A stretch of 64,000 nt of DNA from Strongylocentrotus droebachiensis (GCA_035222895.1 JAVYIG010002358.1:1-64000); one strand, 5' to 3'. Counted from the first letter of the stretch, positions 44,966-58,830 are shown. The notes: generated by a model not told the origin, from the letters alone. Numbers and translations: made by a program.

Positions 44966-47900
44966 CCATGACACAGATATATCATTTTTGTGATGTACTC
45001 TTTTTTTTTCTCTGTTGAGACAGTAGACTCCATATTTTTTTAGGTTTGTTCTTCAAAACTTAGACAGAGAAGGACGTTTCCATAATCTAATAATCAATTC
45101 TGCAGACGATTGGTATATTTTACGCCTCCGTATCGCAGCATTCCCGCGGTTTTGGCAACAAAGTTTTATCATTGGTCTTAAAATGGGAATTAACCTCAAC
45201 CAAACCAAAAGTTGGTTTGGATGCATGGTAGAGGAAAAATCAGATAAATAGATCACGCACATTTTCATTTTATCAGACTGAAAATAAGAATGTCGATTTC
45301 TTTATAAAGTTGGAATCGCCGAATGATATAGGAAATAAATTGGCAATGTTTGAATGTCCTTGACATGTAACAAGAAGAAAACATCTCCATTTTGTAGTAT
45401 AACCAACGTTTTTTCCCTTACTTTAAAGAACATAACCTGTTTATTCCTTGTCTGAGAATTCTGTTTCCACCGTCAAGCCAACATTCTAGGGTCCCCTTTG
45501 GCTGGACATTACTTTGTCTGTATTGTATTTAATTATATCAAAGCTCAATGGCTTTTTCCAGGACTAAAAAAATTGTTTTATTTACACACTCGGGCTCTAT
45601 TCAGTTAGGCTGGTAACTGTGTCACTTCTAATCGCACTTTCTATATAATGTGGAATATGATGGAAGCGGCATGACATCCAAATATCACCATGAAGTCTTT
45701 GCGACATCACATCTTTAATGGAAGCGACACAGATAATCATTAAAACATTAAATCTATATACGGTTAACAACTAAAGTGTTCATACCCCTCGTGAATTTGA
45801 TGGGTTTTTTTTTTTCGTATGTCAAGAATGAAAGGTGGACAGGTATAAAAAGGGCATTTATTGAATGGTTTTAGATGTTAGCTTTAGTATGTCACATTAT
45901 CATGAAACGTAAATCGGTACAAATCAATCTTTTACATACTTCAACGATTACAAAACTTGGTAATGGTATGAATAATTGTAATACTTGTTATCTGTATCTC
46001 TTTGGGACCTTGTCCATACGTTTAATGTTTACGCGCTTCTAAACCGACAATATCCATATATTACGATATGGGATATCCAAGAGTGCTGAGAAACGCGGTG
46101 GGACATCTGACATCGTCCTAAAGTCTGTGTGAGAACACACCATCGCTAATAAATTTATCACTTTGAAGCGACACCTTCGCCGCCTGACAGTTTACAATGG
46201 TGAGATTTGTGGGCTTCAAAGAGATACCTTGGAAAAACAGACTTGACATGTTCTGCGTTAGCACCTTTAAGTTATGAGGATTCCTTTGGAATACTTCTGA
46301 GCTGTTAAGTTTATGAAACTGAATCATTTATGTTTGCTTTATATTGCTTTCCTTTGGAAGAAAATAAAAACGGATTCAGCCTTTAAAGGCACATTTTCTA
46401 CTTGTCTTACTTGAGAAGTGACAGTATACCTTAATCACTCGTCAGTGAGCAGCATGGCCTGAAGTAGACTGTCAAGTACACGTCAGTCTTACTTATCCCC
46501 AGACCTTGCCTTTATACTATAACTTAGATTTAACCTTTAAATGCCACTTCAGCTCAGAGAATCCACATTACCTCATGCATCGGGCATGTTAAAAGACAGA
46601 AGACGTTAAAACGTACGCGACGTCACTCTTCTTGAAGAGACAATCGAGTCATTGATGGAGACCGGCCCCGGCGTAGCCCGGTGGCATGACCTTCCTTGCC
46701 CGATGTGACTGATGTAGGTCTCGAAAACTAAGCAGTATTCCAATAACTATTTCGTCCCTAGCTGCACACTACTGGGATTGTCTTACGATCAGTCGTAACT
46801 CAACCAAACAGTGTCAGATCCGGGATTTGTAGATGAGGAGGGGAGGAGGGGAGGGAGGAGAGGCACCTGTCCTGCAATGAAAGACGCGGGCGTCCGAAAG
46901 CGAATCTCTGATTCTCGGGCATGATCCTGGCTCTATGGGGTCATTTTCCTTTAAAAAGGGGGCGCGCCCTCAATATCAATCAAGAGAAAGATTTCAAATA
47001 TGAAAGGAAAGATGTAGGCTAACGTGGTGATCGGAAGGCATGCAGATTACATTTAATGGGTAACTGCTGCAGAATAATCTTGATCTTATAGATTCCTTTG
47101 AAAATTAAATTAATGTCTTCAGTGCTCTTCTGCAATGGAATAGTAATGGAAACTTTTGAATTATTGTTTCAATGATGACAGCTGAGGTATAGATCTGCAT
47201 GCGTGTAATAAGCTTTTGTTGACCGATTTATGTGGAGCGTGCCGACAAAGTATACGACGACTACAACTGTCAAATGAAATGAAAAGGGGGAGAGACTGCA
47301 GAGAGAAGGAAAGAAAGAAAGAAAAATCGTACAGGATGTATAGTCAAACAACAAATATTATTATACGGCGTTTGTAACATTATATAGTATTCGTCCATTG
47401 ATGGGGTGGGGTAGAGTATAGTTAAAAAAAAACATTCACGAATGCAACTTCCGTTTCAACAGTTTTGTGTGTGAAAGGTATTCAATGTGCTACAAAATTA
47501 TCTGATTATGGTCATTTTGATGTCCATGTAGACCTCCTATATAGCCCTTCTATCATTCAAGATATCACACTAACTCATTGCCAAGAGAAGGTCACATTTT
47601 CATGGGCTACCTTGTGAACCCTTTGGAGCATGGTCATTTCCTTTGACGAATGTAATGTTTCCTCCGTCGGAATAATTGAGTGGTCGTTACAAAATGTTGT
47701 AAAAATGTTAACGCCGAGACGACCAACACTTTTTTTTTCTGGGACGGGAGAGATAGAATTCCTTACAGACCGACCCAAATCCTAAGTCTTGTCAGACCAT
47801 CTCTTTGGTCAGACTCTGGTGCCTTTACTTGAAAGCGTTGATGTCTCTGTATAATTATTTCATCAACATTCTCAAAGGGTTTTAACAGTGGTGTAAGCAT

Positions 47901-48556
47901 CAGAAGTGTTTTGTAGTTCTTTTTTAAAAGTTAGATTTTGAGAAAAAAAGTAAAGTACATCCTATAGAAACATAATGAAAACAGCAATACTTTAATATTT
48001 GTGATGACATTTAAGTTGCGCTGTTGGGAGAATATACCTGTCTAAACTAATTAACGTTTACTTCGCCTTTCTTATAATACGTGCACCATTTCTTTCTTCC
48101 CCATGAGACGGGTAGCTACTTCATTAGTATTCTTTTAACCCCATCCCATCACTTCCGACTTCTCAGTATCTTGGGTCCACAATTGAACCTTCGGCTGGAT
48201 GAACATAAGGGCATATATAGTAATAAAACTAATTTAAATCAGTTAGTTTTCGAGTCTACAATGAAAATTCCATGCATGTCAGATGTTTATGTATTTGGGA
48301 ACTTGTTGAAGGGGGGGGGGGGGAGGAGAGTTATTCAAGCAGGTCAGTGTCTTTATATCCGTTGAACTTTTTAGATTTTTAACCATTTACTCTCACGATC
48401 TCCTCCTTTCAAAAGTAGTCAAAATAGGGGTAACCTAAAACTAATTGCAAAATAATTTATTCCACTGCAATGCTGTTGGGAATAATAGGAATAATAAAAA
48501 AAAGTACTGAAAAATATGGATACAAAATTCTTTTATATGACCTATGTTAATTTACA

Positions 48557-48620
<64 letters not shown>

Positions 48621-48633
48621 GGGGGGGGGGGGG
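48557..48633 (+). repeat. (ATT)n - poly-T - poly-G tract
   Basis: ATT repeated about ten times, then about 31 T, then 13 G in direct succession. Confidence 0.85.
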
Positions 48634-49069
48634 TAAATTGCTATTTCGACTGGACTACTATATTTGGCTATAATAATGTTCAGGCATGTAGGGGAGTGGT
48701 CAGTAAAAGGCAGGGCGGTGTTGAACATGAAACAGGAAGGAAATGCGGGGGAAAGAAAAGTTCAAAAAATAACTATTTTGGTTAGATTCGCTTTGCTTCA
48801 GCATATATTTAGTAATATACGGAAGTGAAAGTTTTGCATTTTTTACGTATTCGATAAGGAAATATAACAGACGAGTTGTAAATTAGACAAATATCTTTGC
48901 ACAATCGTCAAAAATAATGGTCTGATCAAGAACAGATGGGTTTGATTAAGTTTATAAATGTATGGATACATTCATTTTCATAATGATTTTAATAATTTAA
49001 ATTACATTTGGACATGTACAGGGTAATATTTTTTCACGAACTTGATGCATTTTAAAACATCCCCTCTTA

Positions 49070-49240
49070 CTCTTACTCTCTCTCTCTCTCTCTCACACAT
49101 TCGTTCTCTCTCGTTCTCTCTCTCACTCTCTCTCTCACACACACACACACACACCCTTCTCCCTCTCGTCTATCCCTTTTCCTGTCCTCTATCTTCTTTC
49201 CCCCTCTCTCACCCACTCTCTCTCTCTCTCTCTCTCTCTT
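49070..49240 (+). repeat. (CT)n/(CA)n microsatellite cluster
   Basis: Interrupted CT repeats, CACACACACACACACACAC at about 49136, and further CTCTCTCTCTCT up to 49239. Confidence 0.85.
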
Positions 49241-52032
49241 GGCAATAGTTTGGGGAGGGGGGATTTCCCACGCGCCACTGTTCTTGTCTTTTCTACTAAA
49301 AATTTTCTCTGCTGTCCACGCTGTTTCAAGAACACGGCAGGTTGATTTTTTGTTAAAGCACCTTTCTATAAAAATATGTGTCTACTATAAATACTTTAGG
49401 ACCTCTTGGATAATTTTTCGCGCGGGAAGCGAAATAAAGGAAGCCTTAGATTGTGGAATAATCAAACGGATGGTTAAGACTTGGCATCATTCAGTAATCC
49501 ACTATTCCTTAGGGAGTATTAGTCTCAAAACTTCTAATTATGTTTGCCACAAAAACCTTCGGATTTCCTTGTTTGCACGGTCATGAAAAAAATGCATATG
49601 ATGAAAGCTATATGCCCACGTCCTCTTTTCAAATGACCGTAAACTCTGCTAGTTTTAATCTCTTTTCTCTTATAGTTGCCCGGAATTTCATAACTTCGCC
49701 GTGTTCAGGATAGAAAGAGTTTTTCTTTAAGTATTCTAATGTTGTATCTAAAATACTTTAAATTTGAGTATATGCGGAAATATATAGAATTGAAGATATT
49801 CATTAGATTCATCATAGATTATACTCTCTTTCTTTACTGTTCATCTCAGTACTCTGTCTTAGATGTTGAGTGTATTCATATCATATTCAGAGTTTATTGG
49901 TCAGTCATTTTACTATTTTTCCTCGAAAAGATGGCAATTCGTAATTATGTGTATGATTCGGAATTGTGGTTATATTTCATTTTCAATTGATTTACCTATG
50001 TGGCTGAATGGACAATAAATAATTTAATAAAAATTAGATTTGTTTTGTTATTCCTAGCTCTTTAGAAAAACAAGATTACTCTTGCTTTGTGTTTTCATTT
50101 CGGATTCTTCTTTTTGAACGATATATATGGGAATGCTATGATGACAATTTGTTCATCCTGAAATTGTGATGTATGCGATTAAAAACATCTGTGATTTTCG
50201 GCTTGCTTCGAAAAACAAAACGTGTCTCGTTACAATCACGTGTTCCGATATCAATAGTGCATCGGAATTGGATTTTATTAGAATCAATTTCTTGAGAACA
50301 CAAACTACGGATGTTCTTTTTATGAATGAAAAATTCGTGCCACCCTGATATTTTATCTTATCCTAAAATCATAATTACTTCAATTCGAGACACGTGTAAT
50401 TCCTCTGTTTAAAATGGAATTCAGTTTCTCGTCTTACCTACCTTTCCGCTGGGGACTACCGATGAATTACCACTTCTTAATATAACTTCTTTATCCAAGA
50501 AAAACTCGATAAGATTTATTTCTAAAATATTTTTATGAATGAAACGCATTTTCCTTTGACATTTCTAAATTCTAATCTGAAAGTCACAACCTTTTTTGAT
50601 TAATCACACGGGTGGTATATAATCTGTTATGAGGAAGCATATAGTTGCTTTTTTTAAAAGCTCTTTCCGACGTGATACTGTGATAGTTTATGAGATTTTG
50701 TTAAGGGAGTTCAAACTTGGCAGGTGTCAGAGAGACACCACGGAAAATCATATAACAAGAGTTTTCGCAAAGTCATCTTTCCCTAAGGAAGCAATGCCTT
50801 AATTTGAAAGGTAAATGATAAAATATTCTTTCCGTTAATTTGTTTTCCCGTTGATGAATGATTAACCTTGTCCCTGGTGTGAGGAAAAAACATAATTGGA
50901 ATGTTCCATTATAGGATAAGGTCTCAGACGGGGCCATATTTATTTTTTACTTTGAAATGATACGGGTTGCCAACAATTTTCCGTCTGTGTGCTCGAATAA
51001 ATTGCAGTCATTATTTTCCAGTACATTCAAAATTGACAATTTACTAAGTGTTTGATGTTTTGCTAATTGCCCATATAATGTATAGGCACTTTAGATATAT
51101 TTTCGTTACGTCATTTTAAATGTTTGACCACACATAGGCATAAACTATAATCCCTTAATTAGTTTGTTCAGATAATTATGACGCGGTAAACCGCCGCAAA
51201 AAATAAGCAGCCGCGGTTTTATATTTTACGTGTAAAATGAATGGCAACCATGCGCATCAAAGGATTTGCGCGTATTCGATGAGCTCTTCGTCATAAGATT
51301 CAGAATTATGAAGCGTATAACACACTTTACGTCATCATGAAAAACAGTCGCAGTTTTGCCGCGTCATTTCTGAACATTAATTTCGATATGGAAGTGCGAT
51401 CATGTGCCGGGAATGATTTCAATCTAATCTAATACATGAACATTATCCTACATACAACAAAAGGGTAAATGTTTGTTTGATTTTATCAAGGGGGAGGGGC
51501 TGCTTGTTCTTCGGCAAATTGTTTCCACCATCCGCGTGATCCAGATTAACATGCATCTTGGCCTTGAATATTATTAATAGCTTTAATTCTCTTGTGCTTT
51601 GCTTACACTTTTCGTGATAGGAGTTTTAGATTTCAAGACATAGCAAAGGAAACATTAATGTTTATCAGATTAAAGTTGACAGTATTTTTTTTCTCGGTTG
51701 AGTATGCCTATTTCCCGGATACACCTGTCCCTACACAATCCCCGCGGGTTGATGTTTAGTATTGATGATAATCTAGTAGAGTGCATTGTTTTATGAAAAC
51801 ACAAAAACCGACATTACTCAGTGGTCTGAGGAGCTTCTATACAATAAAAGGAAACACAAGAGAAAAAGTGTGATGATTTGTAATCATCTGCCAGCCAAAA
51901 GCTATGAGCAAAAAGTGAGCAAACGATATGATATGTCTTTTCACTCATATTTCGATAAACTCCGATTATGTTTCACTTTGATTTGAAATTAATTGTGTAG
52001 GACATCACTAATGATGTTGGTTTAGCAATCAT

Positions 52033-52415
52033 TTAAAGAGAAGGTTGAGGTCTGGGAAGAGGTGAAACATAATTTGTGAGCGTTATCATTATATTATGCA
52101 TGTGTGGCAGAACGTTCCTTGAAAAGCATGGCTGTTTAAAATGCCTTAATATTGTAAATACGGCATGTAACATCATACAAAATAATATCGGGACGGATTT
52201 TTTCGCCACGTGGTCGTGTAGTCTCATATACATCTTTCTGTGTACAGTGCTTGCAACTTTGCCAATACTTGGCCAAACTTCTTATGATTTTGATAATTGC
52301 AGAACCTTGCATACACACCAATACTTATATGCTAGATGATCAATCTTCTCTGATCGATTCCACAACGTTTCTTTCACAATGCAATCGCATGACCAGAACT
52401 CAACTTTATCTTTAA
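52033..52415. mobile_element. TTAA family element, copy 7 (near complete)
   Basis: TTAA (52033-52036), AGAGAAGGTTGAGGTCTGGG, a 375-bp body, then CCAGAACTCAACTTTATCT and TTAA (52412-52415). This is the cleanest copy with both target duplications intact. It contains CTGTGTACAGTGCTTGCAAC and CCACAACGTTTCTTTCACAA in the same order as copy 4. Confidence 0.75.
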
Positions 52416-53993
52416 GCTCATGACGAAGAATATATTTGTCCCGCTATTGTTACAGTCGCTAATTTGGGAGATTAGAGAGAAAAGAAAATGAAAACGAAGA
52501 GGAGCACAACCATAGACATTGTAGAATATATAGGAAGACGTGAGGGAGCTAGGGGAGGGAGTTGAAATATTTGTTTTAAAAGAAAACTGTAAGCACATTA
52601 TTTCTTTATTTGAAGTAGTCAAATGTTTGTAGGTAAGGTACACTATCGGGATGTAGACAGACAGACAAACCTGTACTATCATTTACCTCACATGGTTCAC
52701 TTACCGTTCATCCGTAGAACAAGGAAATGTAATACCTAAACCTGACCAACAAAACATTCCGGGCTACTTACCTGGAGTAAACTCCAACCTTTACCTTAAA
52801 GGTTTATCAGTTTGCAGACCCTTTAAAGAGTTGGCATAATAACTCTTGCTCAAAAGAATCAAAATGATACAAATTATTCATAGGCCCTTAATTACTCTCC
52901 AATCGCGAGATCTCGGTTTTGAAAGTAATATCAAAAGCAAACTCGAAACTCAAATCGGTAAAGCAAAATTACAACGATTCTGATCAGTTTCTATAAACAA
53001 TGACAAAGGTCATTAAGTATAGTATTAACAAATTACCATCGTTTACCAACTGTCCATAAAAAAACCCTTTATTTTCGGTTAAAATAGGCAATGGTGATTA
53101 TTCAGGGCTTAAAAATAGACACTTATTACTTTGTACTGTGATTCTAAAAGATATTTGCACTCACAAGACGGACTAAGATTTGAACGGAAGGAGACCCACG
53201 GTTTAATGTCGCCCCGAAAAAAAGTTTAAACGATGCGATCTGGCATTCACACAAGGTTGCACAATAATTCGTACTATATAATGATAAAATCTCCTTTAAT
53301 GTTACAGCTTCCTGTTTAATGTTTAGATCTAATTTCAAAAGTATATGTTTCTTTTTCAATCTAGGTTAAGTAGTAGTACCTTGTGCCAGACCAGATCTAT
53401 CTCTGATCCAAGAAACAACAGACAGCGAGACGTTCAGGGTTACACATACCTGGTGTAGCCTACACAGAGATCATACAGGGGCGTCGAAGGGGGGGGGGGG
53501 GGGGAGGGGGGGGGGGGTGAGGGGTAGGGGAAGGGAGTACTCTCTTTAAATGAAACTTTCATGATTTGTACACCTTCAGTCGTCAGAAAAAGCATATAAT
53601 GATAAGTGTTTCCTTCTTGCTTGTTGGAATTTTTAGCCAACATGTCTGTTTTTGTTCCAAACGCCCTTCCTTTCAAAATTGGGTAGAGATGCCCCTGAGC
53701 AGCCTGAAAATAGATAAAATATATCTATTACATGACTAGCCTAGCCTACATAGAAGGTTGATTTGAGAATCCTTTGATGTGTAGGGGCTGCGATCCTGTG
53801 TAACTATAGCATAGAGTTGTTGCCCTAACCCTCAATATCATAGAAATACTGGTTGCTATAAGATGTACTTCCGCTCATTTTTTTAAAGGACAAAAAGAGA
53901 CTTCCCAGTCCATTTGGCGCTTTAAATAGTCCATCTTTATTATTAATTTGATTCCCCCCCGCCCCTTCTGATATTGGAGCGGCGCTCATGTTT

Positions 53994-54180
53994 TTAAAGG
54001 GAAGTCCACCCTGATATTAAGTTTGTTCTAATAGAAATTGAATAATGAGAGAAACAAATTAGTGAAAGTTTGAGCAAATTCCGATTAAAAATAAGAAAAA
54101 TTATGAATGTTTAAGTTGCCGTCAATCAAACACAAATTGGCAACTATGTGACGTATGTTGCGAGCTCCCCTCCCATTTGC
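53994..54180. mobile_element. Partial Kolobok-type MITE
   Basis: TTAA then AGGGAAGTCCACCCTG marks the left end. At 54149 TGACGTATGTTGCGAGCTCC repeats the inner motif of the 9.2-kb element (TGACGTATGTTGCGAGCTGC). No right end is found, so it is truncated or rearranged. Confidence 0.5.
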
Positions 54181-54889
54181 TCTGTACTAAAGAAAAAATA
54201 GAGCAACTAGATAGGTTAGTAGTTCTTCTTTATGAGAAACAGCTGTATACTATACCACCAACTGGCCTCTTCAAGGCTTTTACCATGATCACCAATTACA
54301 ATGTCTATTGGTATATCACGGAGTTTCATGGTCATATGTCATGTAGGCTCATGTCAAATCATTACTAAGATATTTTGAAACGCCTTGGAATGTGACGTTG
54401 GTTTGGATGACATCAATGTGAGACCCCCCCCCCCCGATTTACAAATAAGTACAATATAGCATAATTAATGTAATACACATGTAGGTAAATTATCAACAAG
54501 AACAACAAATCATATGAATTACCGTTAGTCATTTTCTAATTATTTAATCTTATTTGAAGTATAATGCATACAATATATCCTTGTTCATAGGTTCATATTG
54601 TTTCTGTGTATCTCTCAAATGAGTTTTTCCATATTAATTTTTGTGATTTTTTAAAATAATTATAATCAATTTGAATCAATTGTGAAACAACATTTTCATG
54701 TACCTTGTACATCAAATTTTCTAATAAAAACAAATGTGACAAACACAAATACTCGGGGCTCACCCCCAATTGATGGGGGACACAAGTCCAGTGTCTGTAT
54801 CATAAATCGTCTTTTGGAAAGGAGTATTATAATCATTGACGATTATAAGATAGAAACATGACAAATTGACGTCATTAAAATATTTGATG

Positions 54890-56105
54890 ACGTGGTCTTT
54901 GCTATAATGTTCTATCCATACAACAAATTGTCACTTCTCCTTCCGGTGCAGGTTTTAAGGGTTTACCAGTTTTTACAGTTTCCAGAGCGCTGAAAGGGAC
55001 AAAGAGTGTCTGTAATCGTACAGTAATATTTAATGGACCTTGCTTATTGAGTACTACCGTGTGGGTCAAACAAAAGTTTACACCTAGAAAATGGCTAATT
55101 ATTTTAAAAATCATCTATGAACAGTAAATTATTATACATCTTATGAAAGAGTGTTTTATCCAAAATCATTTGGTATCATTTTTGTGTGGTATGTGTTCAC
55201 GCTTAGATGAACAGGAGGCATTGTTTGCGAGAGTGCAAAAACCGACTTGCGCCAAAGTGATGCCTACAGTATGTATTATGTTGGGATTAGCGGAGTGAGA
55301 GAATGAATAGAATGTATCAAATGAAATGCATTGGATATATGCTTTTTGCACAAGCCGCACATACACGTTCGCACAAAATTGTTTGTTGATATTTCATATT
55401 CTATATTTGATATGTGTGGCATGATTAATTTTGTTAGGGATGTTATTTGGATCTGCAAAGACCGAATTAATACCCAAATCCCAATTGTTTTATTCAAACA
55501 TCACATAAACAACTTTGGCGCAAGTCGATTTTTGCACTCTCGCAAACAATGCCCCCTGTTCATCCAAGCGTGAACACATACCACACAAAATGATACTAAA
55601 TTATTCGGGATAAAACACTCTTTCATGAGATGTATAATAATTTACTGTACATAGATGATTTTTAAAATAATTAGCAATTTTCTAGGTGTAAATTTTTTTT
55701 TGACTCACACTGTATACCTCGTAAAACACGTGAATTGAAATTTGTTAACACTTTTAAACGTAAATACAAAAAATACTTGATGGACGTATATTGATATTAG
55801 CTACATATTTTAAGGGTTGTTAATTTCATTATATTTTACGTGTAATTGTTATTTGTTTTACTTTTTATTATAGCTTAACTTTTTATATTTGATTAATTGG
55901 TCAGCCACATACGAGGACCACCTCCTTTCTGGATGCTACCAGCATTAGCAATTTCCTTTGTATCATTCATGTTTGTAAATTGATTCTGTGTATTTCTGTG
56001 TTTATCTATATGTTAGTAATTGTAATTGTGTGAAACTTTGTATACTGCTTTTTTTTCAACCTGTATGCTTTTTTATTGCTTGGCAAAATAAATTGAATTG
56101 AATAA
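54890..56105 (+). pseudogene. LINE 3' end split by a mariner-type MITE
   Basis: Right part: in frame from about 55719, RKTRELKFVNTFKRKYKKYL then MDVY and a stop, the typical basic C-terminus of LINE ORF2 (..FKRKLKKHL..). It is followed by a roughly 310-bp 3' UTR ending AATAAATTGAATTGAATAA (56089-56105). Left part: before 55057, TVIFNGPCLLST resembles the preceding NGPxLWNSLP block. A 656-bp MITE lies between them, and a frameshift is needed to join them, so the copy is dead. Confidence 0.6.
55055..55714. mobile_element. Tc1/mariner-type MITE with long inverted arms
   Basis: TA then CCGTGTGGGTCAAA at the left (55057 onward); TTTGACTCACACTG then TA at the right (ending 55712). The C(A/C)GTGTG(A/G)GTCAAA end and TA duplication are typical of mariner-like elements. 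Arms of about 210 bp (TTTACACCTAGAAAAT.. onward) are inverted with few mismatches; the middle has no transposase. Confidence 0.7.
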
Positions 56106-56223
56106 GGAAATAGTATGACCCTGCTCATTTTTCCGGATGTAGACAAATTCGAAAACTTATTGTTATTATCAACAACAAAAAGCTGTTTATGCACCATATG
56201 TATATGGCAGAACTTTTAAAGGC

Positions 56224-56241
56224 AGAGAGAGAGAGAGAGAG

Positions 56242-56275
<34 letters not shown>
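56224..56275 (+). repeat. (AG)n microsatellite
   Basis: About 52 bases of AG repeat interrupted once by GGGG. Confidence 0.9.
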
Positions 56276-56278
<3 letters not shown>

Positions 56279-57603
56279 CTTTAGATGTTCACCTAATAAT
56301 TTGCTTAAATGCATTCTTTTTTGATAAGGAGAGAATTTCACAGCAGATTTTTGAGCTCAAAACTTTCTCGTTCCATAATGTTCCAAGAACACCGAAATGA
56401 ATTTTCAATTTAAATCGCAATAACAAGAAAAGACCTGTATAAATCCTTCTCCATGTTTAAAATCTTCACACCCAACGTCTATCCCTAACACTGAAGTGAC
56501 AAAAAGAACATTTCATTCATAAAATACCCTGATCAAATCCTTTTCCTTTTCATGTTGTCCTTGAATGACACCATAATGATTATGCGTGGGTGTTTCCGTA
56601 GGTTTCCGTATGTCTGTCTGGACAACCGTCAATTTGACAGCCTAACGAAAGAAGACGAAAAAAAGTTCCTAAACTAGGTCAACATTTGGTCTAGTTTCGT
56701 CGTGTTTATTCATGCGGAATGACACTGATTAACAGGGAAATATAGGAAACCAAAAAGAGTCAGACATTTTTAGTGATTTGGATTGAATGAAGCGTCTAAA
56801 AGTAAGACCTGATGTGTCATGGCAAATCATCCGTCTGATTGATTTTATGATTGTAATTGGAAATTTGGGAAGGTAAAACGATTATAGGAATTCAAAACAC
56901 AATTGCGTTGATGAGACTTTAATCTCTTGTATTCGTCATTATTTTTAAGGATGGTACAGAAGTTTGAATTTGTTAGTTTGTTTAGAAGAATGTACGTTGT
57001 CGATATCAGTTAAGGCTTATATAAAAACTTCTAAATCTTAATGCACTTGCAGTAGTTCCCGGGCATAAGACCCCATACTCCCCCCCCCCCCCCGTCGCTA
57101 GACAAATTCATGATTTGGCAAAGTGTGCCTTGAATGGGACAGAAACTTCTCAAGTATACTGAGACTTGCTTGGCAGTCAGAATTGTCAATAGCTGATCAT
57201 TTTGTAAAGCTTAGTACAAAACAAAAAATGCATGGAATTGATTTCCAAATCGAAGGAAAGAAAGTTAGTGCAACAATTTCCATGGTGCAACAATCTTCAA
57301 TATTTCATTGCAGTACATTTTACAAGGAAATTACCTCAAGGTATGGTTCAGATAGTAGACGTGTTGTCTCAATACATGTATATATTCTGGTCAGGGTGCG
57401 TACCGGGGGGGGGGGGGGATAACAACCCAATTTTCTGACGTCAAACCCATTAGTTTTGTTGGCCATTAATTTTGAGACAAGTTGGGGGGGGGGGGCTTAA
57501 TTTTAAATGAGGACACTATCACTTGTTTCTTAAATTATTGTTAATTATAAGTCAGCAAATTTAAAAATCTGAGCTCATTTCTTTGTACCACGTTTAAAAT
57601 TAA

Positions 57604-57906
57604 TCTGTATCCCCTTCAATATTTTGTTCCAACTGTCCATTCGACGTCACTGATATTGATATGAAGGATAAGAAATATGTTTATTTAAGAGGGAGGGATA
57701 GATTTAATTTCCCTCATGTCTGCCAAATCTCAACTGAAATAGAAGGGGGAAATCCAGAAAATGTTGACTTTCAAGACATTCCAGACCGTATTTTAATCGC
57801 TCTTAAAGAGAATAAAGTAAAAGTGCGTCCAGATTGCGAAGGAAACTTGAAGTATCCTGCCCATACTCATCATACGTGGTATGAATCGGACATCCGGTCT
57901 CGGTAA
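57604..57906 (+). other. Unrecognised reading frame of about 100 codons
   Basis: The frame is open from 57604 with an internal ATG at 57661 and stop TAA at 57904-57906. It has two cysteines before the ATG (FCSNCPFDVTD) and then a mixed, protein-like sequence (NPENVDFQDIPDRILIALKE, HTHHTWYESDIRSR). Composition differs from the low-complexity frames nearby. I recognise no family, and splice sites are not clear. It could be an exon, part of a mobile-element protein, or chance. Confidence 0.3.
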
Positions 57907-58484
57907 ATAGGCTGTCCTAGGAGACTACGTTCTGTCATGTCTCCAGGCAAGATGGCCAGTTTTACCCCAGGTCTCATCACATCACAATCTTCATAAAATA
58001 TTTCAAAATATTAAGAAATCTGCCCTGTCCTACCCCCCCCCCCCCCCCCCCTTGGAATGCCTTCTGCAAAAGTGCATTTCGGTGGTAAATGCCAAACTAT
58101 ACTTAGACATTATTTTTTAAATAGACAAGAACAATATCTCAAAGTATCTATTTCTTTGTCATTATTATCTATATATTCGGCATTTACATATACACTTGAG
58201 TTGATAATTCCTCATAAGCCAAGACAATAATGGAATAGTTGATAAATGATAGGAGTATAAAAACACATGAAACCAAAGCAATTAAAGGCATTGTCCCATT
58301 CTTGAACACGATGAACCTATCCGATAGTTGCTGTTCTCAAAATACATGGCTGAAAAAATAAATTAAAGCCTCGTCGATGAGCTGGTTGTTACATAAGTAT
58401 TTATATAAAGAAGGAATAACTTATCCTCAGAAAGTTACATGATTCATGACAGCACGGTTTTTCGGGATTTCCTGTTTTTCCTGG

Positions 58485-58830
58485 TTTTCATTGGTTAGCT
58501 CCTGTCACATGATGGGAATAACCGTCCGTTCATTGGCTATAACCCCTGCCACACGTCATAAAGAAAATAATTTCCCGTTTGCTCATTGGCTAGCTTCTGT
58601 CACATGTCACAGAGATAATGTTTTTCCGGTCCACTCATTGGCTAGATCTTGTCGCGTATGGCTTTCCGTTCGTTTATTGGCTAAGCTCTTGTCACATGTA
58701 TTGGCTTATCACAAAAAGAATGGTTTCCGGTCCACACTTTGGTTAGGTCACGTTACATGTCATAGAAAAGGAATATTGCCGTTCATTCATTGGCTTAAGC
58801 TCTTGGTTTCTCTTCGCTCATTGGCCAACT
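58485..58830 (+). repeat. Degenerate tandem array of inverted CCAAT boxes
   Basis: ATTGG (complement of CCAAT) occurs eight times in 335 bases, near 58490, 58532, 58585, 58637, 58676, 58700, 58789 and 58820, mostly as CATTGGCTA. It alternates with GTCACATG(T) (an E-box-like CACATG) and TTCCGGTCCA. The layout is a diverged unit of roughly 50 bases. The 146-codon frame across it reflects the repeat, not a known protein. Confidence 0.6.

Larger units (their letters stand above)
43123..52032. other. Intergenic region without supported genes
   Basis: Nearly 9 kb of AT-rich DNA with simple repeats and retroelement remnants. Reading frames are short and not protein-like. A fragment near 46720 (TCTCGAAAACTAAGCAG) faintly resembles a 5S rRNA internal motif but nothing else does. 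Confidence 0.4.

Noticed and set aside
46660-46770. Possible 5S rRNA or 5S-derived SINE (TCTCGAAAACTAAGCAG)
   Set aside because: Only a short internal motif resembles 5S rRNA; flanking positions do not match and no pairing arms are visible.
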